DNA of 64,000 nucleotides from Climacium dendroides. Its lineage: Eukaryota; Streptophyta; Bryopsida; Hypnales; Climaciaceae. Below the pieces are notes generated by a model. That model saw only the letters and a list, made by a program, of their open reading frames with translations. It made no database searches and was not told where the DNA came from. The translations under genes were made by a program, and so were the position numbers. Shown one piece after another: positions 36,015-47,714 of this stretch. Where the stretch lies: assembly GCA_950106755.1 (NCBI GenBank), contig CATNNA010000010.1, positions 930,001 to 994,000 of the forward strand, written 5' to 3'. Within the stretch, counting starts at the first letter, position 1. Each line of letters starts with the position of its first letter.

Positions 36015-39000
36015 GTGGGGAAGCAATAGGGTTCTCTTAAACTTCATTTTTCCATGAATCCTAATTATTTCGAAGATTTGCAACTTATGTGTTATGTTTT
36101 CGGACAGGCTTTCACGTCAAAACGATATAATTTATGGGTTTCGTTTCTATTAAATACAGCATGATTTTTTGAGTCTCCTTTTTTTAAAACTCATTTCACT
36201 TACAAAAGTGTGGGGAAGCAATAGGGTTCTCTTAAACTTCATTTTTCCATGAATCCTAATTATTTCGAAGATTTGCAACTTATGTGTTATGTTTTCGGAC
36301 AGGCTTCCACGTCAAAACGATATAATTTATTGGTTTGGTTTTTATTAAATACAGCATGATTTTTAGAGTCTCCTTTTTTTAAAACCCATTTCACTTACAA
36401 AAGTGTGGGGAAGCAATAGGGTTCTCTTAAACTTCATTTTTCCATGAATCCTAATTATTTCGAAGATTTGCAACTTATGTGTTATGTTTTCGGACAGGCT
36501 TCCACGTCAAAACGATATAATTTATGGGTTTCGTTTCTATTAAATACAGCATGATTTTTTGAGTCTCCTTTTTTTAAAACTCATTTCACTTACAAAAGTG
36601 TGGGGAAGCAATAGGGTTCTCTTAAACTTCATTTTTCCATGAATCTTAATTATTTCGAAGATTTACAACTTATGTGTTATGTTTTCGGACATGATTCCAC
36701 GTCAAAACGATATAATTTATCGGTTTGGTTTCTATTAAATACAGCATGATTTTTAGAGTCTCCTTTTTTTAAAACCCATTTCACTTACAAAAGTGTGGGG
36801 AAGCAATAGGGTTCTCTTAAACTTCATTCATCCATGAATCCTAATTATTTCGAAGATTTGCAACTTATGTGTTATGTTTTCGGACAGGCTTCCACGTCAA
36901 AACGATATAATTTATTGGTTTCGTTTCTATTAAATACAGCATGATTTTTAGAGTCTCCTTTTTTTAAAACCCATTTCACTTACAAAAGTGTGGGGAAGCA
37001 ATAGGGTTCTCTTAAACTTCATTTTTCCATGAATCCTAATTATTTCGAAGATTTGCAACTTATGTGTTATGTTTTCGGACAGGCTTCCACGTCAAAACGA
37101 TATAATTTATGGGTTTCGTTTCTATTAAATACAGCATGATTTTTAGAGTCTCCTTTTTTTAAAACCCATTTCACTTACAAAAGTGTGGGGAAGCAATAGG
37201 GTTCTCTTAAACTTCATTTTTCCATGAATCTTAATTATTTCGAAGATTTACAACTTATGTGTTATGTTTTTGGACATGATTCCACGTCAAAACGATATAA
37301 TTTATCGGTTTGGTTTCTATTAAATACAGCATGATTTTTAGAGTCTCCTTTTTTTAAAACCCATTTCACTTACAAAAGTGTGGGGAAGCAATAGGGTTCT
37401 CTTAAACTTCATTTTTCTATGAATCCTAATTATTTCGAAGATTTGCAACTTATGTGTTATGTTTTCGGACAGGCTTCCACGTCAAAACGATATAATTTAT
37501 TGGTTTGGTTTCTATTAAATACAGCATGATTTTTAGAGTCTCCTTTTTTTAAAACCCATTTCACTTACAAAAGTGTGGGGAAGCAATAGGGTTCTCTTAA
37601 ACTTCATTTTTCCATGAATCCTAATTATTTCGAAGATTTGCAACTTATGTGTTATGTTTTCGGACAGGCTTCCACGTCAAAACGATATAATTTATTGGTT
37701 TCGTTTCTATTAAATACAGCATGATTTTTAGAGTCTCCTTTTTTTAAAACCCATTTCATTTACAAAAGTGTGGGGAAGCAATAGGGTTCTCTTAAACTTC
37801 ATTTTTCCATGAATCCTAATTATTTCGAAGATTTGCAACTTATGTGTTATGTTTTTGGACATGATTCCACGTCAAAACGATATAATTTATGGGTTTGGTT
37901 TCTATTAAATACAGCATGATATTTAGAGTCTCCTTTTTTTAAAACCCATTTCACTTACAAAAGTGTGGGGAAGCAATAGGGTTCTCTTAAACTTCATTTT
38001 TCCATGAATCCTAATTATTTCGAAGATTTGCAACTTATGTGTTATGTTTTCGGACAGGCTTCCACGTCAAAACGATATAATTTATTGGTTTGGTTTCTAT
38101 TAAATACAGCATGATTTTTAGAGTCTCCTTTTTTTAAAACCCATTTCACTTACAAAAGTGTGGGGAAGCAATAGGGTTCTCTTAAACTTCATTTTTCCAT
38201 GAATCCTAATTATTTCGAAGATTTGCAACTTATGTGTTATGTTTTCGGACAGGCTTCCACGTCAAAACGATATAATTTATTGGTTTGGTTTCTATTAAAT
38301 ACAGCATGATTTTTAGAGTCTCCTTTTTTTAAAACCCATTTCACTTACAAAAGTGTGGGGAAGCAATAGGGTTCTCTTAAACTTCATTTTTCCATGAATC
38401 CTAATTATTTCGAAGATTTGCAACTTATGTGTTATGTTTTCGGACAGGCTTCCACGTCAAAACGATATAATTTATTGGTTTGGTTTCTATTAAATACAGC
38501 ATGATTTTTAGAGTCTCCTTTTTTTAAAACCCATTTCACTTACAAAAGTGTGGGGAAGCAATAGGGTTCTCTTAAACTTCATTTTTCCATGAATCCTAAT
38601 TATTTCGAAGATTTGCAACTTATGTGTTATGTTTTCGGACAGGCTTCCACGTCAAAACGATATAATTTATGGGTTTCGTTTCTATTAAATACAGCATGAT
38701 TTTTAGAGTCTCCTTTTTTTAAAACCCATTTCACTTACAAAAGTGTGGGGAAGCAATAGGGTTCTCTTAAACTTCATTTTTCCATGAATCCTAATTATTT
38801 CGAAGATTTGCAACTTATGTGTTATGTTTTCGGACAGGCTTTCACGTCAAAACGATATAATTTATGGGTTTCGTTTCTATTAAATACAGCATGATTTTTT
38901 GAGTCTCCTTTTTTTAAAACTCATTTCACTTACAAAAGTGTGGGGAAGCAATAGGGTTCTCTTAAACTTCATTTTTCCATGAATCCTAATTATTTCGAAG

Positions 39001-39329
39001 ATTTGCAACTTATGTGTTATGTTTTCGGACAGGCTTCCACGTCAAAACGATATAATTTATTGGTTTGGTTTTTATTAAATACAGCATGATTTTTAGAGTC
39101 TCCTTTTTTTAAAACCCATTTCACTTACAAAAGTGTGGGGAAGCAATAGGGTTCTCTTAAACTTCATTTTTCCATGAATCCTAATTATTTCAAAGATTTG
39201 CAACTTATGTGTTATGTTTTCGGACAGGCTTCCACGTCAAAACGATATAATTTATTGGTTTGGTTTCTATTAAATACAGCATGATTTTTAGAGTCTCCTT
39301 TTTTTAAAACCCATTTCACTTACAAAAGT
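36015..39329 (+). repeat. Mixed monomers within the homogeneous domain, left part
   Basis: Seventeen 195-bp monomers. A four-monomer piece at 35625-36404 recurs at 38355-39134, an offset of 2730 bp (14 monomers), marked by ggctttcac with gggtttcg followed by a ggtttttatt monomer. No full tandem HOR was seen. Private changes include tttttctatg near 37415 and ttcatttac near 37757. Confidence 0.8.
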
Positions 39330-40889
39330 GTGGGGAAGCAATAGGGTTCTCTTAAACTTCATTTTTCCATGAATCCTAATTATTTCGAAGATTTGCAACT
39401 TATGTGTTATGTTTTCGGACAGGCTTTCACGTCAAAACGATATAATTTATTGGTTTGGTTTCTATTAAATACAGCATGATATTTAGAGTCTCCTTTTTTT
39501 AAAACCCATTTCACTTACAAAAGTGTGGGGAAGCAATAGGGTTCTCTTAAACTTCATTTTTCCATGAATCTTAATTATTTCGAAGATTTGCAACTTATGT
39601 GTTATGTTTTTGGACATGATTCCACGTCAAAACGATATAATTTATGGGTTTCGTTTCTATTAAATACAGCATGATTTTTAGAGTCTCCTTTTGTTAAAAC
39701 CCATTTCACTTACAAAAGTGTGGGGAAGCAATAGGGTTCTCTTAAACTTCATTTTTCCATGAATCCTAATTATTTCGAAGATTTGCAACTTATGTGTTAT
39801 GTTTTCGGACAGGCTTCCACGTCAAAACGATATAATTTATTGGTTTGGTTTCTATTAAATACAGCATGATTTTTAGAGTCTCCTTTTTTTAAAACCCATT
39901 TCACTTACAAAAGTGTGGGGAAGCAATAGGGTTCTCTTAAACTTCATTTTTCCATGAATCCTAATTATTTCGAAGATTTGCAACTTATGTGTTATGTTTT
40001 CGGACAGGCTTCCACGTCAAAACGATATAATTTATGGGTTTCGTTTCTATTAAATACAGCATGATTTTTTGAGTCTCCTTTTTTTAAAACCCATTTCACT
40101 TACAAAAGTGTGGGGAAGCAATAGGGTTCTCTTAAACTTCATTTTTCCATGAATCTTAATTATTTCGAAGATTTGCAACTTATGTGTTATGTTTTTGGAC
40201 ATGATTCCACGTCAAAACGATATAATTTATGGGTTTGGTTTCTATTAAATACAGCATGATATTTAGACTCTCCTTTTTTTAAAACCCATTTCACTTACAA
40301 AAGTGTGGGGAAGCAATAGGGTTCTCTTAAACTTCATTTTTCCATGAATCCTAATTATTTCGAAGATTTGCAACTTATGTGTTATGTTTTCGGACAGGCT
40401 TCCACGTCAAAACGATATAATTTATGGGTTTCGTTTCTATTAAATACAGCATGATTTTTAGAGTCTCCTTTTTTTAAAACCCATTTCACTTACAAAAGTG
40501 TGGGGAAGCAATAGGGTTCTCTTAAACTTCATTTTTCCATGAATCCTAATTATTTCGAAGATTTGCAACTTATGTGTTATGTTTTCGGACAGGCTTCCAC
40601 GTCAAAACGATATAATTTATGGGTTTCGTTTCTATTAAATACAGCATGATTTTTTGAGTCTCCTTTTTTTAAAACTCATTTCACTTACAAAAGTGTGGGG
40701 AAGCAATAGGGTTCTCTTAAACTTCATTTTTCCATGAATCTTAATTATTTCGAAGATTTACAACTTATGTGTTATGTTTTCGGACATGATTCCACGTCAA
40801 AACGATATAATTTATTGGTTTGGTTTTTATTAAATACAGCATGATTTTTAGAGTCTCCTTTTTTTAAAACCCATTTCACTTACAAAAGT
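39330..40889 (+). repeat. 8-mer HOR (1560 bp), copy 1
   Basis: Eight 195-bp monomers begin with one bearing ggctttcac and gatatttag. Rare marks ccttttgtt (near 39688) and atttagactc (near 40261) recur exactly 1560 bp downstream. Confidence 0.9.
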
Positions 40890-41864
40890 GTGGGGAAGCA
40901 ATAGGGTTCTCTTAAACTTCATTTTTCCATGAATCCTAATTATTTCGAAGATTTGCAACTTATGTGTTATGTTTTCGGACAGGCTTTCACGTCAAAACGA
41001 TATAATTTATTGGTTTGGTTTCTATTAAATACAGCATGATATTTAGAGTCTCCTTTTTTTAAAACCCATTTCACTTACAAAAGTGTGGGGAAGCAATAGG
41101 GTTCTCTTAAACTTCATTTTTCCATGAATCTTAATTATTTCGAAGATTTGCAACTTATGTGTTATGTTTTTGGACATGATTCCACGTCAAAACGATATAA
41201 TTTATGGGTTTCGTTTCTATTAAATACAGCATGATTTTTAGAGTCTCCTTTTGTTAAAACCCATTTCACTTACAAAAGTGTGGGGAAGCAATAGGGTTCT
41301 CTTAAACTTCATTTTTCCATGAATCCTAATTATTTCGAAGATTTGCAACTTATGTGTTATGTTTTCGGACAGGCTTCCACGTCAAAACGATATAATTTAT
41401 TGGTTTGGTTTCTATTAAATACAGCATGATTTTTAGAGTCTCCTTTTTTTAAAACCCATTTCACTTACAAAAGTGTGGGGAAGCAATAGGGTTCTCTTAA
41501 ACTTCATTTTTCCATGAATCCTAATTATTTCGAAGATTTGCAACTTATGTGTTATGTTTTCGGACAGGCTTCCACGTCAAAACGATATAATTTATGGGTT
41601 TCGTTTCTATTAAATACAGCATGATTTTTTGAGTCTCCTTTTTTTAAAACCCATTTCACTTACAAAAGTGTGGGGAAGCAATAGGGTTCTCTTAAACTTC
41701 ATTTTTCCATGAATCTTAATTATTTCGAAGATTTGCAACTTATGTGTTATGTTTTTGGACATGATTCCACGTCAAAACGATATAATTTATGGGTTTGGTT
41801 TCTATTAAATACAGCATGATATTTAGACTCTCCTTTTTTTAAAACCCATTTCACTTACAAAAGT
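40890..41864 (+). repeat. 8-mer HOR (1560 bp), partial copy 2
   Basis: Five monomers repeat 39330-40304, with ccttttgtt near 41248 and atttagactc near 41821. The sixth monomer has ttggtttgg where copy 1 has gggtttcg, and the match ends. Confidence 0.9.
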
Positions 41865-44009
41865 GTGGGGAAGCAATAGGGTTCTCTTAAACTTCATTTT
41901 TCCATGAATCCTAATTATTTCGAAGATTTGCAACTTATGTGTTATGTTTTCGGACAGGCTTCCACGTCAAAACGATATAATTTATTGGTTTGGTTTCTAT
42001 TAAATACAGCATGATTTTTAGAGTCTCCTTTTTTTAAAACCCATTTCACTTACAAAAGTGTGGGGAAGCAATAGGGTTCTCTTAAACTTCATTTTTCCAT
42101 GAATCCTAATTATTTCGAAGATTTGCAACTTATGTGTTATGTTTTCGGACAGGCTTCCACGTCAAAACGATATAATTTATTGGTTTGGTTTCTATTAAAT
42201 ACAGCATGATTTTTAGAGTCTCCTTTTTTTAAAACCCATTTCACTTACAAAAGTGTGGGGAAGCAATAGGGTTCTCTTAAACTTCATTTTTCCATGAATC
42301 CTAATTATTTCGAAGATTTGCAACTTATGTGTTATGTTTTCGGACAGGCTTCCACGTCAAAACGATATAATTTATTGGTTTGGTTTCTATTAAATACAGC
42401 ATGATTTTTAGAGTCTCCTTTTTTTAAAACCCATTTCACTTACAAAAGTGTGGGGAAGCAATAGGGTTCTCTTAAACTTCATTTTTCCATGAATCCTAAT
42501 TATTTCGAAGATTTGCAACTTATGTGTTATGTTTTCGGACAGGCTTCCACGTCAAAACGATATAATTTATGGGTTTCGTTTCTATTAAATACAGCATGAT
42601 TTTTAGAGTCTCCTTTTTTTAAAACCCATTTCACTTACAAAAGTGTGGGGAAGCAATAGGGTTCTCTTAAACTTCATTTTTCCATGAATCTTAATTATTT
42701 CGAAGATTTGCAACTTATGTGTTATGTTTTCGGACATGATTCCACGTCAAAACGATATAATTTATGGGTTTCGTTTCTATTAAATACAGCATGATTTTTT
42801 GAGTCTCCTTTTTTTAAAACCCATTTCACTTACAAAAGTGTGGGGAAGCAATAGGGTTCTCTTAAACTTCATTTTTCCATGAATCTTAATTATTTCGAAG
42901 ATTTGCAACTTATGTGTTATGTTTTTGGACATGATTCCACGTCAAAACGATATAATTTATGGGTTTGGTTTCTATTAAATACAGCATGATATTTAGAGTC
43001 TCCTTTTTTTAAAACCCATTTCACTTACAAAAGTGTGGGGAAGCAATAGGATTCTCTTAAACTTCATTTTTCCATGAATCCTAATTATTTCGAAGATTTG
43101 CAACTTATGTGTTATGTTTTCGGACAGGCTTCCACGTCAAAACGATATAATTTATTGGTTTGGTTTCTATTAAATACAGCATGATTTTTAGAGTCTCCTT
43201 TTTTTAAAACCCATTTCACTTACAAAAGTGTGGGGAAGCAATAGGGTTCTCTTAAACTTCATTTTTCCATGAATCCTAATTATTTCGAAGATTTGCAACT
43301 TATGTGTTATGTTTTCGGACAGGCTTCCACGTCAAAACGATATAATTTATTGGTTTGGTTTCTATTAAATACAGCATGATTTTTAGAGTCTCCTTTTTTT
43401 AAAACCCATTTCACTTACAAAAGTGTGGGGAAGCAATAGGGTTCTCTTAAACTTCATTTTTCCATGAATCCTAATTATTTCGAAGATTTGCAACTTATGT
43501 GTTATGTTTTCGGACAGGCTTCCACGTCAAAACGATATAATTTATGGGTTTCGTTTCTATTAAATACAGCATGATTTTTAGAGTCTCCTTTTTTTAAAAC
43601 CCATTTCACTTACAAAAGTGTGGGGAAGCAATAGGGTTCTCTTAAACTTCATTTTTCCATGAATCTTAATTATTTCGAAGATTTGCAACTTATGTGTTAT
43701 GTTTTCGGACATGATTCCACGTCAAAACGATATAATTTATGGGTTTCGTTTCTATTAAATACAGCATGATTTTTAGAGTCTCCTTTTTTTAAAACCCATT
43801 TCACTTACAAAAGTGTGGGGAAGCAATAGGGTTCTCTTAAACTTCATTTTTCCATGAATCCTAATTATTTCGAAGATTTGCAACTTATGTGTTATGTTTT
43901 CGGACAGGCTTCCACGTCAAAACGATATAATTTATTGGTTTGGTTTCTATTAAATACAGCATGATTTTTAGAGTCTCCTTTTTTTAAAACCCATTTCACT
44001 TACAAAAGT
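41865..44009 (+). repeat. Mixed monomers within the homogeneous domain, right part
   Basis: Eleven 195-bp monomers. Plain units (41865, 42060, 42255) are followed by gggtttcg and aatctt/acatg forms. A private aggattctc occurs near 43050. The order plain, gggtttcg, aatctt/acatg/gggtttcg at 42255-42839 partly recurs at 43230-43814. Confidence 0.8.
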
Positions 44010-45569
44010 GTGGGGAAGCAATAGGGTTCTCTTAAACTTCATTTTTCCATGAATCCTAATTATTTCGAAGATTTGCAACTTATGTGTTATGTTTTCGGAC
44101 AGGCTTCCACGTCAAAACGATATAATTTATGGGTTTCGTTTCTATTAAATACAGCATGATTTTTTGAGTCTCCTTTTTTTAAAACTCATTTCACTTACAA
44201 AAGTGTGGGGAAGCAATAGGGTTCTCTTAAACTTCATTTTTCCATGAATCTTAATTATTTCGAAGATTTACAACTTATGTGTTATGTTTTTGGACATGAT
44301 TCCACGTCAAAACGATATAATTTATTGGTTTGGTTTCTATTAAATACAGCATGATTTTTAGAGTCTCCTTTTTTTAAAACCCATTTCACTTACAAAAGTG
44401 TGGGGAAGCAATAGGGTTCTCTTAAACTTCATTTTTCCATGAATCCTAATTATTTCGAAGATTTGCAACTTATGTGTTATGTTTTCGGACAGGCTTCCAC
44501 GTCAAAACGATATAATTTATTGGTTTGGTTTCTATTAAATACAGCATGATTTTTAGAGTCTCCTTTTTTTAAAACCCATTTCACTTACAAAAGTGTGGGG
44601 AAGCAATAGGGTTCTCTTAAACTTCATTTTTCCATGAATCCTAATTATTTCGAAGATTTGCAACTTATGTGTTATGTTTTCGGACAGGCTTCCACGTCAA
44701 AACGATATAATTTATGGGTTTGGTTTCTATTAAATACAGCATGATTTTTAGAGTCTCCTTTTTTTAAAACCCATTTCACTTACAAAAGTGTGGGGAAGCA
44801 ATAGGGTTCTCTTAAACTTCATTTTTCCATGAATCCTAATTATTTCGAAGATTTGCAACTTATGTGTTATGTTTTCGGACAGGCTTCCACGTCAAAACGA
44901 TATAATTTATGGGTTTCGTTTCTATTAAATACAGCATGATTTTTTGAGTCTCCTTTTTTTAAAACTCATTTCACTTACAAAAGTGTGGGGAAGCAATAGG
45001 GTTCTCTTAAACTTCATTTTTCCATGAATCTTAATTATTTCGAAGATTTACAACTTATGTGTTATGTTTTTGGACATGATTCCACGTCAAAACGATATAA
45101 TTTATTGGTTTGGTTTCTATTAAATACAGCATGATTTTTAGAGTCTCCTTTTTTTAAAACCCATTTCACTTACAAAAGTGTGGGGAAGCAATAGGGTTCT
45201 CTTAAACTTCATTTTTCCATGAATCCTAATTATTTCGAAGATTTGCAACTTATGTGTTATGTTTTCGGACAGGCTTCCACGTCAAAACGATATAATTTAT
45301 TGGTTTGGTTTCTATTAAATACAGCATGATTTTTAGAGTCTCCTTTTTTTAAAACCCATTTCACTTACAAAAGTGTGGGGAAGCAATAGGGTTCTCTTAA
45401 ACTTCATTTTTCCATGAATCCTAATTATTTCGAAGATTTGCAACTTATGTGTTATGTTTTCGGACAGGCTTCCACGTCAAAACGATATAATTTATGGGTT
45501 TCGTTTCTATTAAATACAGCATGATTTTTAGAGTCTCCTTTTTTTAAAACCCATTTCACTTACAAAAGT
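44010..45569 (+). repeat. 4-mer HOR (780 bp), two tandem copies
   Basis: Monomers at 44010, 44205, 44400 and 44595 repeat at 44790, 44985, 45180 and 45375. The order is a ttttttgag/aaaactc unit, an aatctt/acaact/tttttgg unit, a plain unit and a gggttt unit. The only difference noticed is gggtttgg (near 44716) against gggtttcg (near 45496). Confidence 0.9.
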
Positions 45570-46154
45570 GTGGGGAAGCAATAGGGTTCTCTTAAACTTC
45601 ATTTTTCCATGAATCCTAATTATTTCGAAGATTTGCAACTTATGTGTTATGTTTTCGGACAGGCTTCCACGTCAAAACGATATAATTTATGGGTTTCGTT
45701 TCTATTAAATACAGCATGATTTTTAGAGTCTCCTTTTTTTAAAACCCATTTCACTTACAAAAGTGTGGGGAAGCAATAGGGTTCTCTTAAACTTCATTTT
45801 TCCATGAATCCTAATTATTTCGAAGATTTGCAACTTATGTGTTATGTTTTCGGACAGGCTTCCACGTCAAAACGATATAATTTATTGGTTTGGTTTCTAT
45901 TAAATACAGCATGATTTTTAGAGTCTCCTTTTTTTAAAACCCATTTCACTTACAAAAGTGTGGGGAAGCAATAGGGTTCTCTTAAACTTCATTTTTCCAT
46001 GAATCCTAATTATTTCGAAGATTTGCAACTTATGTGTTATGTTTTCGGACAGGCTTCCACGTCAAAACGATATAATTTATGGGTTTCGTTTCTATTAAAT
46101 ACAGCATGATTTTTAGAGTCTCCTTTTTTTAAAACCCATTTCACTTACAAAAGT
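44790..46154 (+). repeat. 7-mer HOR (1365 bp), copy 1
   Basis: Seven 195-bp monomers match 46155-47519 in order, with no difference at any diagnostic site inspected. The first four form the second copy of the adjoining 780-bp HOR, so the two duplications overlap. Confidence 0.9.
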
Positions 46155-47519
46155 GTGGGGAAGCAATAGGGTTCTCTTAAACTTCATTTTTCCATGAATC
46201 CTAATTATTTCGAAGATTTGCAACTTATGTGTTATGTTTTCGGACAGGCTTCCACGTCAAAACGATATAATTTATGGGTTTCGTTTCTATTAAATACAGC
46301 ATGATTTTTTGAGTCTCCTTTTTTTAAAACTCATTTCACTTACAAAAGTGTGGGGAAGCAATAGGGTTCTCTTAAACTTCATTTTTCCATGAATCTTAAT
46401 TATTTCGAAGATTTACAACTTATGTGTTATGTTTTTGGACATGATTCCACGTCAAAACGATATAATTTATTGGTTTGGTTTCTATTAAATACAGCATGAT
46501 TTTTAGAGTCTCCTTTTTTTAAAACCCATTTCACTTACAAAAGTGTGGGGAAGCAATAGGGTTCTCTTAAACTTCATTTTTCCATGAATCCTAATTATTT
46601 CGAAGATTTGCAACTTATGTGTTATGTTTTCGGACAGGCTTCCACGTCAAAACGATATAATTTATTGGTTTGGTTTCTATTAAATACAGCATGATTTTTA
46701 GAGTCTCCTTTTTTTAAAACCCATTTCACTTACAAAAGTGTGGGGAAGCAATAGGGTTCTCTTAAACTTCATTTTTCCATGAATCCTAATTATTTCGAAG
46801 ATTTGCAACTTATGTGTTATGTTTTCGGACAGGCTTCCACGTCAAAACGATATAATTTATGGGTTTCGTTTCTATTAAATACAGCATGATTTTTAGAGTC
46901 TCCTTTTTTTAAAACCCATTTCACTTACAAAAGTGTGGGGAAGCAATAGGGTTCTCTTAAACTTCATTTTTCCATGAATCCTAATTATTTCGAAGATTTG
47001 CAACTTATGTGTTATGTTTTCGGACAGGCTTCCACGTCAAAACGATATAATTTATGGGTTTCGTTTCTATTAAATACAGCATGATTTTTAGAGTCTCCTT
47101 TTTTTAAAACCCATTTCACTTACAAAAGTGTGGGGAAGCAATAGGGTTCTCTTAAACTTCATTTTTCCATGAATCCTAATTATTTCGAAGATTTGCAACT
47201 TATGTGTTATGTTTTCGGACAGGCTTCCACGTCAAAACGATATAATTTATTGGTTTGGTTTCTATTAAATACAGCATGATTTTTAGAGTCTCCTTTTTTT
47301 AAAACCCATTTCACTTACAAAAGTGTGGGGAAGCAATAGGGTTCTCTTAAACTTCATTTTTCCATGAATCCTAATTATTTCGAAGATTTGCAACTTATGT
47401 GTTATGTTTTCGGACAGGCTTCCACGTCAAAACGATATAATTTATGGGTTTCGTTTCTATTAAATACAGCATGATTTTTAGAGTCTCCTTTTTTTAAAAC
47501 CCATTTCACTTACAAAAGT
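46155..47519 (+). repeat. 7-mer HOR (1365 bp), copy 2
   Basis: This is a tandem copy of 44790-46154. The next monomer (47520) departs, with gcaattta and ggctttcac. The apparent identity suggests a very recent duplication, or an assembly artefact. Confidence 0.9.
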
Positions 47520-47714
47520 GTGGGGAAGCAATAGGGTTCTCTTAAACTTCATTTTTCCATGAATCCTAATTATTTCGAAGATTTGCAATTTATGTGTTAT
47601 GTTTTCGGACAGGCTTTCACGTCAAAACGATATAATTTATTGGTTTGGTTTCTATTAAATACAGCATGATTTTTAGAGTCTCCTTTTTTTAAAACCCATT
47701 TCACTTACAAAAGT
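47520..47714 (+). repeat. Single monomer between two HORs
   Basis: This 195-bp monomer has gcaattta and ggctttcac with ttggtttgg. It matches neither the preceding 7-mer register nor the monomer 2923 bp downstream (50443), so it marks the boundary between the two HORs. Confidence 0.85.
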
